Origin: Opitutaceae bacterium
Lineage (GTDB): Bacteria; Verrucomicrobiota; Verrucomicrobiia; Opitutales; Opitutaceae
DNA length: 32,480 nt
Assembly (NCBI GenBank): GCA_947471115.1
Contig: CANIXX010000006.1
Location: 1-32,480 of the forward strand
Direction: 5' to 3'
The notes beneath the pieces were generated by a model that saw only the letters and a list, made by a program, of their open reading frames with translations, ran no database searches and was not told the origin of the DNA. A program made the position numbers and the translations under genes. Positions 16,235-23,881 of the stretch are shown piece after piece. Every line of letters starts with the position of its first letter. Within the stretch, counting starts at the first letter, position 1.

Positions 16235-16579
16235 TCACAACACCTTCGCCGCCCATGCCGGTAGGGCCCAACGCCTCCCGCAGGCGTGATCCGCCAGTAA
16301 ATTATGCAGCCAGGGCCGCGAACACGAGCAGTTCAAAACCTCAACAAAATGCTGCCCGTTCTCGCTAGCGAGCCGGTAGCTGTCGACGCGCACATTGACC
16401 GGCTCGCTCTCGCCGATCAGCTCACAGACAACCGTCACGGTTTTAGCGCGCGAATCGATTTTGAGCTCCCGCACCTGGCCGTAGCGCGCGATGCGATCGT
16501 TGACAAACGTGCGGGCGGCCTGGCTGGCGACGGCGTCCTTGGCGGCGGTGAACATGCGCTTATCGCGAGCCCGCCGCAT
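16235..16579 (-). CDS. Small conserved-looking protein of unknown function
   Basis: This is a 114-residue protein, or 106 if ATG at 16553-16555 is used, with no family I can name. It is probably cytosolic: no signal peptide or membrane helix is visible. The N-terminal third (FTAAKDAVASQAARTFVNDRI) looks like an amphipathic helix. The middle (VRELKIDSRAKTVTVVCELIGESEPVNVRVDSYRL) has the alternating pattern of a three-strand sheet. The C-terminus is rich in Trp, Leu and Ala (SRPWLHNLLADH). I judge it real because it has protein-like composition and because it fills the space between the AraC-type gene and cysE, diverging from cysE. It has the look of a lineage-restricted family with an alpha-beta fold. 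Three cysteines (two in CSC) could bind metal, but they lack a recognised spacing. Confidence 0.6.
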   Translation of the reverse strand: MRRARDKRMFTAAKDAVASQAARTFVNDRIARYGQVRELKIDSRAKTVTVVCELIGESEPVNVRVDSYRLASENGQHFVEVLNCSCSRPWLHNLLADHACGRRWALPAWAAKVL

Positions 16580-16608
16580 GGACTTGGCAACATCTTCCTG
16601 CTGTCGTT

Positions 16609-16622
16609 AATGCATCTGCATT
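16609..16622. promoter_or_regulatory. Interrupted palindrome in the divergent promoter region upstream of cysE
   Basis: AATGCA-TC-TGCATT is a perfect 6-base inverted repeat with a two-base centre. It lies in the 80-base gap between the divergent small unknown gene and the serine acetyltransferase gene. The loop is too tight for an RNA hairpin, so a dimeric repressor or activator site is the more natural reading. No regulator is identified. Confidence 0.3.
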
Positions 16623-16659
16623 TGACCCGGTGAAGCCACCCGTGGAGTGTGCGCCAACC

Positions 16660-17598
16660 ATGACGTTGGCCGACATCACCCACGCGCTACTCGCCTCTTA
16701 CGAAACCGAAGGCGGCATCAACCACCTCGACGGTATCAACCTGCCGTCCCAGGACTCGGTCGACCGGCTCGCCACCGACTTCATGCACCTGCTATTCCCT
16801 GGCTTCTTCGAGCAGCAACCGGTGAGTAAAAAGGATGTTCCCTCCATCACTTCCGCGCGGCTCGTATCGATCCAAACCCGACTGGCCGACAACATCGAAA
16901 AGGCGCTGCGTCACTCCCGCGACCCCGCACCCGCCGACCGTGCCGCCACGATGTCCATGCAGCTGCTCAGCCGCCTGCCCTATGTTCGCGGGATCGTGCA
17001 AACCGACGTCCAGGCCGCCTACGCCGGCGACCCCGCCGCCCGCAGCCTAGAGGAAATCATCCTAGCTTACCCCTGCGTGTTGGTCATTTCGCTCCAGCGC
17101 ATCGCCCATGTTCTCTATCAACTCGGCGTGCCCATTTTACCGCGTATGCTCACCGAATATGCCCACGAACGCACCGGCACCGACATCCATCCTGGAGCCC
17201 AGATCGGCACCCACTTTTTCATCGACCACTGCACCGGCGTGGTCATCGGCGAGACGGCCACCATCGGTAATCACGTTAAAATTTACCAAGGCGTGACCCT
17301 CGGAGCGAAGTCCTTCGAGGTCGACAACGACGGTAACCCCATCAAGGGCGTGAAACGTCACCCCGACATCGAGGACCACGTGACCATCTACGCGCATGCC
17401 ACCATTTTGGGCGGTAACACCCGCATCGGTGCCAACTCGATTGTTGGTGCCAACGTCTGGATCATGGAACCCGTCCCCGCCAGCAGCATCGCCTACTTTA
17501 AAAATGAGAGCTTGGTGATCCGCTCCCGACGCAAAACTGAAAAGGCCTTCGAATCAGCAGATTCGGCCGAGATGCAGGCGTGGGACTGCTCGATCTGA
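16660..17598 (+). CDS. cysE: Serine O-acetyltransferase
   Basis: This enzyme acetylates L-serine with acetyl-CoA to O-acetylserine, the committed step towards cysteine. The chosen ATG gives 312 residues: a helical N-terminal SATase domain of about 170 residues, then a left-handed beta-helix of hexapeptide repeats. The active-site block includes DIHPGAQIGTHFFIDHCTG, in which the conserved His-Asp/His residues lie. It continues VVIGETATIGNHVKIYQGVTLGA, then HPDIEDHVTIYAHATILGG and IGANSIVGANVWI. GTG at 16630 is also in frame, but ATG at 16660 (preceded by CCAACC) begins at the first conserved helix. O-acetylserine sulfhydrylase is not in the window. The gene converges with glgC across a terminator. 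Confidence 0.93.
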   Translation: MTLADITHALLASYETEGGINHLDGINLPSQDSVDRLATDFMHLLFPGFFEQQPVSKKDVPSITSARLVSIQTRLADNIEKALRHSRDPAPADRAATMSMQLLSRLPYVRGIVQTDVQAAYAGDPAARSLEEIILAYPCVLVISLQRIAHVLYQLGVPILPRMLTEYAHERTGTDIHPGAQIGTHFFIDHCTGVVIGETATIGNHVKIYQGVTLGAKSFEVDNDGNPIKGVKRHPDIEDHVTIYAHATILGGNTRIGANSIVGANVWIMEPVPASSIAYFKNESLVIRSRRKTEKAFESADSAEMQAWDCSI

Positions 17599-17666
17599 TA
17601 CTGGCCGCTATCGGCTCATAAGCGCTGGGCCCAAATGAACTGCGCGGCTTGCCGAGAAGCAGGCGC

Positions 17667-17719
17667 AAAAAAGGCTGGAGCAGGAAACTGGGCTTGCGCC
17701 CAAGTCCCCGCTCCAGCCT
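17667..17719 (-). terminator. Rho-independent terminator of glgC
   Basis: On the minus strand a 10-bp GC-rich arm pair (AGGCTGGAGC at 17719-17710 with its complement at 17681-17672) encloses an inner GGGC-GCAA-GCCC stem and is followed directly by TTTTTT. It is the best-formed intrinsic terminator in the window, placed 17 bases after the glgC stop codon. The same stem could also stop transcription from cysE, but without a T tract on that side. Confidence 0.88.
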
Positions 17720-17735
17720 CACCGCGTAATCCCGA

Positions 17736-19022
17736 TTAGACCACTGCGCCGCTGGGGATAATCGATCCCTTGGGCACGACGAGCACGCCATCGCGCACGA
17801 TAATGCCGTGAGCGTATTCACCGTCGGCCTTACCCGCCGCGGAGAGCTTCACGTTGTCGCCAATACGGGCGTTTTTATCGATGATCGTGTGCTCGATCTC
17901 GCAGTTACGACCGACACCGATGTTGAAAATTCCGCGGGAGGCATTGGCTGCCTGCTGCTCAGGGGTTTCGTAGTAGTCGGCCCCCATCATCACGACTTCG
18001 GAAAGCTTGCTGCCCTCGCCGACATACGAGCGGATACCCAGCACGCAGCGCTTGATCGAACAATCGGTGATGATCGAACCGTCACCGATGACCGCGTGGT
18101 CAATAGCGCATTTGTTGAGCTTCGAGGCCGGCAGGTAACGATCTTGGGTGTAGATCGGCGCAGTCGGATCAAAGAAGTTAAAGGGCGGCAGCGGATCGGA
18201 TAGGGCGAGATTGGTGTCGAAGAAGGCCTTCACGGTGCCGATATCCTCCCAGTAACCTTCGAAAATATGGGCGAAGAGGCGCTTCTTGCCCAGTAGCGAC
18301 GGGATAACTTCTTTGCCGAAGTCAGTCATGTTATTGTCGAGCGCGTCGGCCAACACCTGACGATTGAAAACGTAGATACCCATAGAGGCCAAGCAGTGCT
18401 TCTCGCCTGAAGTGGACTGCAAGGTCGACTCCAGTTTTGGACTGAGCGTGAGCCCCTGAATAACAGCAGGATCCTTGGGCTTCTCGACAAAGCGTTTAAT
18501 GGATAAGTCATCGTTAACCTCCATCAAGCCCAACCCTTCGACTTTCGAAACTGGGAACGGGATCGCCGCGATGCTCACGTCCGCCTTGCTGGCGATGTGG
18601 TCGGCGATGATTTTGCGGAAATCCATCCGGTACAGTTGATCGCCTGAAAGGATCAGCACCAAGTCATGGGGGAAGCTACGAAAATGCTGAAGATTACGAC
18701 GGACGGCGTCGGCCGTGCCTTGATACCAATTGGTGTTCTTCTCGGTCTGCTCAGCCGAGAGGATATCAACAAAGCCGCCACCGAACGGATCGAAATTATA
18801 GGTGCTCTGGGTGTGGCGATGGAGCGAGGCAGTGTGGAACTGCGTGAGCAGGAAAATCCGATTGATATCGGAGTTGATGCAGTTGCTGATCGGAATATCG
18901 ACGAGGCGATATTTGCCCGCGAGAGGGACAGCCGGTTTGCACCGCTCCATGGTCAACGGATAGAGGCGCGAACCGCGTCCGCCGCCCATCACTACCGCCA
19001 AGACTTTTTTCTGCATGCTCAT
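17736..19022 (-). CDS. glgC: Glucose-1-phosphate adenylyltransferase (ADP-glucose pyrophosphorylase)
   Basis: This enzyme makes ADP-glucose from glucose-1-phosphate and ATP, the regulated step of glycogen synthesis. The 428-residue protein has an N-terminal nucleotidyltransferase domain with VMGGGRGSRLYPLT (11-24), followed by KPAVPLAGKYRLVDIPISNC. A left-handed beta-helix domain fills the last ~110 residues. The reading ISNCINSDINRIFLLTQFHTASLHRH is close to plant and cyanobacterial enzymes, which are typically activated by 3-phosphoglycerate, rather than to the E. coli enzyme. The allosteric behaviour here is an inference from that resemblance. No other glg gene is adjacent. The start is ATG at 19020-19022, and a second ATG follows two codons later. 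The gene diverges from glmS and ends in an intrinsic terminator. Confidence 0.96.
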   Translation of the reverse strand: MSMQKKVLAVVMGGGRGSRLYPLTMERCKPAVPLAGKYRLVDIPISNCINSDINRIFLLTQFHTASLHRHTQSTYNFDPFGGGFVDILSAEQTEKNTNWYQGTADAVRRNLQHFRSFPHDLVLILSGDQLYRMDFRKIIADHIASKADVSIAAIPFPVSKVEGLGLMEVNDDLSIKRFVEKPKDPAVIQGLTLSPKLESTLQSTSGEKHCLASMGIYVFNRQVLADALDNNMTDFGKEVIPSLLGKKRLFAHIFEGYWEDIGTVKAFFDTNLALSDPLPPFNFFDPTAPIYTQDRYLPASKLNKCAIDHAVIGDGSIITDCSIKRCVLGIRSYVGEGSKLSEVVMMGADYYETPEQQAANASRGIFNIGVGRNCEIEHTIIDKNARIGDNVKLSAAGKADGEYAHGIIVRDGVLVVPKGSIIPSGAVV

Positions 19023-19041
19023 AAGAGTAGGAATCGAGAAC

Positions 19042-19081
19042 TAGGGTTACAGAGAACTATAGGGTTAAAGGTTTAGGGTAT
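19042..19081. promoter_or_regulatory. Three TAGGGT-type direct repeats in the glgC/glmS promoter region
   Basis: TAGGGTTA occurs at 19042-19049 and 19060-19067, and TAGGGTAT at 19074-19081, spaced 18 and 14 bases apart. They lie 20-60 bases upstream of glgC and 60-100 bases upstream of glmS. They could be operator sites for a shared regulator or a short expanded tandem. I know of no regulator with this site. Confidence 0.4.
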
Positions 19082-19140
19082 AACCTTGCTCCACGCTTGA
19101 ACGACCGCGTAAATTCGCGAGCTTAAACCTGTAAATATTT

Positions 19141-20994
19141 ATGTGTGGAATCGTAGGCTACGTTGGCCGTCAAAAGGCATCCCCCATTCTCCTCGAAGGC
19201 CTAAAACGCCTAGAGTACCGCGGCTATGATTCCGCCGGCCTGGCGGTGCAGCAGGACGGGCGGCTCTTCATCGCCCGCAAAGTCGGGCGGGTAGACAACC
19301 TCGTGAAAGAGTCGGCCAAGCACCGCTTCTCGGGCACCACCGGCATAGCCCATACCCGCTGGGCCACCCACGGCGGGGTCACCGAGGCCAACGCCCATCC
19401 TCATCTGAGTAGCGACGGCATGATCGCCCTCGTCCACAACGGCGTGATCGAAAACTACTCCGCGATCAAAAAATTCCTCCTCACCAAAGGCTTCACCTTT
19501 TCCTCCGAAACCGACACCGAGGTGTTGTCCAACTTGGTCGCCTACCACTACGCCAAGGAGCCAGTCGCACCCGCCGGAGAGAGCCGTTTTTTGCACGCCG
19601 TGCGCAAAACCCTCCGCCATGTCGAGGGCACCTACGGCATCTCCGTCCTCTGTAACGACTACGTCGGCGAGCTGGTCGCCGCCCGCAAGGGCTCGCCCCT
19701 CATTCTTGGCGTAGGTGATAACGAATACATTCTCGCCTCCGACGTCTCCGCCTTGGTCAGCCGCACCCAGAACGTCGTTTACCTCAAGGACGGCGAGGTC
19801 GTGCACGTCACCGCCAAGCAGTTCTCCATCTCCAACCTAGACATGGAGGATGTCTCGCCGGTGGTCGACAAGGTCACCTGGTCGATCGATGCCGCCGATA
19901 TCAACGGCTACGCCCACTTCATGGAGAAGGAGATTTTCGAACAACCCGCCGCCCTGGAAAACTCGATGCGCGGGCGCTTCTCCGAAGACGGCTCCACCGC
20001 CAAGTTCGGCGGCCTCAATCTAGGTCCGGTCGACTTCCGCCAAATCGACCGCTTTGCTTTCCTCGGCTGCGGCACGGCGTGGCATTCCTGCTTGGTTGCC
20101 GAGCACTTGATCGAGCGTTTCGCGCGCGTCCCCGTCGAGGTGGATTACGCGTCTGAATTCCGCTATCGCAACGCGCCCCTTTCCGGCAACCCGCTCTTCT
20201 TTGTGATGAGCCAATCGGGCGAGACCATCGACACGCTCGGCGCGCTGCGTGAAGCACAACGCAAGGGCTACAAAGTTTTGGCGATTAACAACACGGTTGG
20301 CTCGACCATCGCCCGAGAGGCCGATGGCGGCATCTACCAGCACGTCGGCCCCGAGATCGGCGTCGCCTCCACCAAGGCGTTCACCTCGCAGTTGCTCATC
20401 GGCGCGATGCTCGCCCTGCACGTGGCCCGCATGCGCGACATGAGTTTCGCCGACGGCGTGGAATACGTCGCCGCCCTCAAAAAAGCCCCCGACCTAGTGC
20501 GCAAAGCGCTCGAACAAGCCGGCCACATCAAGGCCATCGCCAAGCGTCTAGCGAAGTACAACGACATGCTCTTCCTCGGCCGCCTGTCGCTGTTCCCCAT
20601 CGCGCTCGAAGGTGCGCTCAAATTAAAGGAAATCTCCTACATTCACGCCGAGGGGTACCCTGCGGCCGAGATGAAACACGGCCCTATTGCGCTCATCAAC
20701 GAGCAGTGCCCAAGCGTGTTCTTCGCCCCCAAGGGCGAGATCTTCAACAAAGTTGTCTCCTCCATGCAGGAGGTAAAGGCACGCAAAGGACCGGTTATCG
20801 CGATCGTTACCGAGGGCTGTGAGCTTCCCGAAGGCCTCGCCGACGAGATCATCACCATCCCCGAGTGTCACGAGGCCGTTCTGCCGATCGTCGCCACGAT
20901 TCCAGTACAACTCCTGAGCTACTACATCGCCTGCGAGCGCGGCTGTGACGTGGACAAACCCCGCAACCTCGCCAAATCCGTCACCGTGGAGTGA
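19141..20994 (+). CDS. glmS: Glutamine-fructose-6-phosphate aminotransferase (isomerising)
   Basis: This enzyme makes glucosamine-6-phosphate from fructose-6-phosphate and glutamine, the first step of UDP-GlcNAc and hence peptidoglycan and lipopolysaccharide synthesis. The 617-residue protein has the expected order. An Ntn glutaminase domain starts with Cys2 after Met (MCGIVGYVG), with RLEYRGYDSAG, HTRWATHG and HNGVIENY. Two SIS isomerase domains follow (FLGCGTAWHSCLVAEHLIE, MSQSGETIDT, AEGYPAAEMKHGPIALI). It ends in the canonical DKPRNLAKSVTVE. No glmS ribozyme is recognisable in the 118-base upstream region. The ATG is preceded by GTAAATATTT without a Shine-Dalgarno sequence. trpE follows after 13 bases, so the two are probably co-transcribed. 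Confidence 0.98.
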   Translation: MCGIVGYVGRQKASPILLEGLKRLEYRGYDSAGLAVQQDGRLFIARKVGRVDNLVKESAKHRFSGTTGIAHTRWATHGGVTEANAHPHLSSDGMIALVHNGVIENYSAIKKFLLTKGFTFSSETDTEVLSNLVAYHYAKEPVAPAGESRFLHAVRKTLRHVEGTYGISVLCNDYVGELVAARKGSPLILGVGDNEYILASDVSALVSRTQNVVYLKDGEVVHVTAKQFSISNLDMEDVSPVVDKVTWSIDAADINGYAHFMEKEIFEQPAALENSMRGRFSEDGSTAKFGGLNLGPVDFRQIDRFAFLGCGTAWHSCLVAEHLIERFARVPVEVDYASEFRYRNAPLSGNPLFFVMSQSGETIDTLGALREAQRKGYKVLAINNTVGSTIAREADGGIYQHVGPEIGVASTKAFTSQLLIGAMLALHVARMRDMSFADGVEYVAALKKAPDLVRKALEQAGHIKAIAKRLAKYNDMLFLGRLSLFPIALEGALKLKEISYIHAEGYPAAEMKHGPIALINEQCPSVFFAPKGEIFNKVVSSMQEVKARKGPVIAIVTEGCELPEGLADEIITIPECHEAVLPIVATIPVQLLSYYIACERGCDVDKPRNLAKSVTVE

Positions 20995-21007
20995 CCCAGC
21001 CACCGCC

Positions 21008-22510
21008 ATGAACATCTTCCCTCGCCGCGAGGATTTCCTCCGCCTCGCCACCCAAGGTAACGTTATCCCGGTTTACGCCGACCTCATGGCGGACTTTGAG
21101 ACGCCAGTCTCGGCCTACGCCAAGCTCAAGGCGTCCGGTCCGTCCTACCTGCTGGAATCGGTCGAGGGCGGCGAACAACTCTCGCGTTACAGCTTCATCG
21201 GCTGCCGCCCGCGCAAGATCTTCGCCTGCGGGCCGCAAACCACGGAGATCCGCACCCCCGCGCAATCAGGCCAACCTGCGCGCACCGAGACCGTTCCCAC
21301 CCCGCCCGATCCACTGACGTTAATCGAGGCCGAGATGGCCGGCCACCACCCCGTGAGCCTGCCCGGCCTGCCCCGCTTCACCGGCGGTGCCGTGGGTTTT
21401 ATCGGCTACGAGTACGTCACCCGCATCGAGCCCACCGTGCCGGCCGCCGCAAAGGACGAACTCGGCATGCCCCTGATCTATTTCATGCTGTCGGACTCAC
21501 TGCTGATTTTCGACCGCGCCAAACAAACCCTGCGCCTGTGCGTCAACGCCCGCCTGCGCACCGCGGCCGATCCCGCTGCCGCTTACGACGCCGCAGTGAT
21601 GGAGCTGGAATCTCTCTATGCCCTGCTGCGCGAACCGCGCTCACTCTCCCCTGCCCCGCTCGTGGAAACCGGTCCGGTCGCCGTGCCTCCGGGGAATTTC
21701 ACCCAAGCCGCTTTTGAGGCTGTCGTGGAAGGCACAAAGGAGTTCATCCGCTCAGGCGACATCATCCAGATCGTCCCATCACAACGCTTCACCCAGCCGT
21801 TTAAGAAAACCCCGCTCGACCTTTACCGCGCCCTTCGCACGGTGAATCCATCGCCGTACATGTTTATCCTCGAGACCGAGGATTTTGCCATCGTCGGGGC
21901 CTCACCTGAAGTGCACGTGCGACTGACCGACGGCCTGGTTGAAATACGCCCGATCGCCGGCACGCGTAAACGCGGCGTGACCCACGCCGACGATCTTGCT
22001 CTGGAGAAAGACCTGCTGGCCGACGAAAAGGAGCGCGCCGAGCACCTCATGTTGGTTGACCTCGCCCGCAACGACATCGGCCGGGTATGCGAATTTGGCA
22101 GCGTAACCGTGCCCGAGATGATGGTCATCGAGCGCTATTCGCACGTCATGCACATCGTCTCCCAAGTTGAAGGCAAAATCTCCAAGGATAAGACCGCCTA
22201 CGACCTGCTGCGTGCCACGTTCCCCGCCGGCACCGTGAGCGGCGCGCCCAAGATCCGCGCCATGCAGCTGATTGCCCAAAACGAACCCTCCCAGCGCGGA
22301 TTTTATGCCGGTGCTCTCGGCTATTTCGGCTACGACGGCAACAGCGATACCTGCATCATGCTGCGCACCTCGCTGATCAAGGATGGCTTCATTCACATCC
22401 AAGCCGGTGCCGGCGTAGTGGCCGACTCCGTACCGACTTCTGAATACCAGGAAACCGTTAACAAGGCGTCTGCCTTGTTCAAAGCGGTGGCGATGGCCGA
22501 GCAGTTCTGA
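21008..22510 (+). CDS. trpE: Anthranilate synthase component I
   Basis: This is the chorismate-binding subunit of anthranilate synthase, the first enzyme of tryptophan synthesis, working with a TrpG glutaminase that is not in this window. From ATG 21008 it is 500 residues, with no fused TrpG. The N-terminal region holds SYLLESVEGGEQLSRYSFIG; the LLES element (48-51) is the tryptophan feedback-binding site. The C-terminal catalytic domain holds DIIQIVPSQRF, PSPYMFILE, IRPIAGTRKRG, EKERAEHLMLVDLARNDIGR, FPAGTVSGAPKIRAM and GAGVVADSVPTSEYQET. The frame extends upstream into the glmS end, but ATG 21008, preceded by CACCGCC, is the only start that gives a normal N-terminus. It lies 13 bases after glmS, and a leader peptide or attenuator cannot fit in that gap. 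Confidence 0.97.
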   Translation: MNIFPRREDFLRLATQGNVIPVYADLMADFETPVSAYAKLKASGPSYLLESVEGGEQLSRYSFIGCRPRKIFACGPQTTEIRTPAQSGQPARTETVPTPPDPLTLIEAEMAGHHPVSLPGLPRFTGGAVGFIGYEYVTRIEPTVPAAAKDELGMPLIYFMLSDSLLIFDRAKQTLRLCVNARLRTAADPAAAYDAAVMELESLYALLREPRSLSPAPLVETGPVAVPPGNFTQAAFEAVVEGTKEFIRSGDIIQIVPSQRFTQPFKKTPLDLYRALRTVNPSPYMFILETEDFAIVGASPEVHVRLTDGLVEIRPIAGTRKRGVTHADDLALEKDLLADEKERAEHLMLVDLARNDIGRVCEFGSVTVPEMMVIERYSHVMHIVSQVEGKISKDKTAYDLLRATFPAGTVSGAPKIRAMQLIAQNEPSQRGFYAGALGYFGYDGNSDTCIMLRTSLIKDGFIHIQAGAGVVADSVPTSEYQETVNKASALFKAVAMAEQF

Positions 22511-22959
22511 AGCGAATACTCATTCGCCGCTCCAGTCTGATAAGTATTAGCGTCCAAGTTGGCGTTTACCCAATCCTTGAGCTCACGCTCAAGGCCACAC
22601 CCTTCGTCGGCACACTCCGAGATGCCTTGAGCCACTCGGCTCTGTGAGACCATTCTGGCAGTCACTTTCCGTGGGTCGCCCCCAATCCATTGGCCACCCC
22701 GAAAACCGAAATACCCCAAAAAGAGGGCGACGATCCGATTCACCGCGAAAGCACTAAAAGTTGCGCAAATAAAAACGTAAATACTTATTAATCAGATAAA
22801 TTAATCCGCTTCACGTGGCCCTCGTTCGTCTTCGCGGTTTAAAAATCCGGCTCCTAAATTTCGCGTTAAAATGTGCCGATCTGGGCGTTTGCCTAAAACC
22901 GGGATGCTCCGAGTGCAGGATTGCGGTGGAGTCCGCACTAGGCTCATTTTTCGAACACG
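22511..22959. other. Intergenic region between trpE and the M48 protease gene
   Basis: About 450 bases hold no gene I can support. A small hairpin, GCGAAT-ACTC-ATTCGC (22512-22527), directly follows trpE. An AT-rich stretch at about 22750-22805 is a plausible promoter or curved-DNA region. A short stem TGCGG...CCGCA (22922-22937) precedes the protease start. A minus-strand open frame at 22393-22743 overlaps the trpE end and is not convincing. Confidence 0.5.
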
Positions 22960-23811
22960 ATGAAAACAGCTCGGTTAATTTTGAGTGCAGTGGCGGTATT
23001 GGGGCTTTTGACGGGTTGCACCACGGTTAAGGAAACCGGGCGCTCCCAACTCATGCTGGTTTCGCCCAGCGAAGAGGCGAAGATGGGGCTCTCCGCTTTC
23101 GCCCAGATTAAGAAGGAGGAGAAAATCTCCACCGACCCAGCCCTCAACGCCCGAATTCAAACCATCGGCAAACGAATCGCCGTTTCCGTGGGACGTGAAA
23201 TCCCCAATGCACAGTGGGAGTTTGTCGTGTTTGATTCACCCGCAGTGAACGCCTTCGCGTTACCCGGGGGCAAGGTGGGCGTTTACACCGGACTGATCAA
23301 GTTGTCCGCCAGCGATGACGAAATCGCCATCGTCATGGGCCACGAAATCGCCCACGTGACCTCGCGCCACGGCGCTGAACGCACCTCGCAAAACTATGCC
23401 TTTATCGGGGTGGGCCTAGCTGCCGCCGTCGCCATGGAAACTCAACACGTTGACCCGGCAAAACGTAACCTGGCACTTGCCGCCTACGGCTTGGGCGCAA
23501 CCGTCGGGTATATGCTGCCCTACTCGCGACTCCATGAGAGCGAGGCCGATAGCGTCGGCCTGCGCTTCGCGGCAGGTGCAGGCTACGATCCGCGCGCGGC
23601 AGTGACCTTCTGGCGCAAGATGGCCGCGCAGGGCGGTGCCAAGCCGCCAGAGTTCCTGTCGACGCACCCGTCGGACTCGACCCGCATCGCCAATCTCCAA
23701 GCGCTCGCTCCGCAATACGTGCCGCTGTACCAGCAGAGCAAAGCACGGTTTCAGTCGGCGAATCAGGCCGCCGAGCAGGCGGAAATGAATTCGTTCATGA
23801 AGGCGAAGTAG
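22960..23811 (+). CDS. M48-family metalloprotease lipoprotein (LoiP/YggG-like)
   Basis: This is a zinc metalloprotease of the M48 family that is exported and lipid-anchored. The first 20 residues form a lipoprotein signal peptide ending in the lipobox LTGC (Cys20). The catalytic HEIAH is at 128-132, and the second zinc region ESEAD is at 193-197. The substrate groove motif NAFALPGGKVGVYTGLI (97-113) is typical of the YggG/LoiP branch. The length of 283 residues is usual. Family members degrade misfolded outer-membrane or periplasmic proteins; no specific target is known here. Gly and Ala clusters between the two zinc motifs (VGLAAAVAM, GLGATVGYM) are normal for the branch. The start is ATG at 22960, with no Shine-Dalgarno sequence. 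The M20 peptidase gene follows 70 bases later on the same strand. Confidence 0.93.
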   Translation: MKTARLILSAVAVLGLLTGCTTVKETGRSQLMLVSPSEEAKMGLSAFAQIKKEEKISTDPALNARIQTIGKRIAVSVGREIPNAQWEFVVFDSPAVNAFALPGGKVGVYTGLIKLSASDDEIAIVMGHEIAHVTSRHGAERTSQNYAFIGVGLAAAVAMETQHVDPAKRNLALAAYGLGATVGYMLPYSRLHESEADSVGLRFAAGAGYDPRAAVTFWRKMAAQGGAKPPEFLSTHPSDSTRIANLQALAPQYVPLYQQSKARFQSANQAAEQAEMNSFMKAK

Positions 23812-23881
23812 CCCCGCCAGCAGGCGTTTTTTGGTGAAAACAAGTCTGGCCCACGTTCAGGCCAGCGTTCACGTTCGCGGC

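Noticed and set aside
19023-19140. Search for a glmS ribozyme or riboswitch upstream of glmS
   Set aside because: The region is only 118 bases, AT-rich with short repeats, and lacks the conserved pseudoknot core.
22393-22743. Possible 116-residue minus-strand gene after trpE
   Set aside because: It would overlap the trpE coding end by 118 bases in antisense, starts with GTG and has no recognisable motif. An AT-rich upstream stretch alone is not enough.
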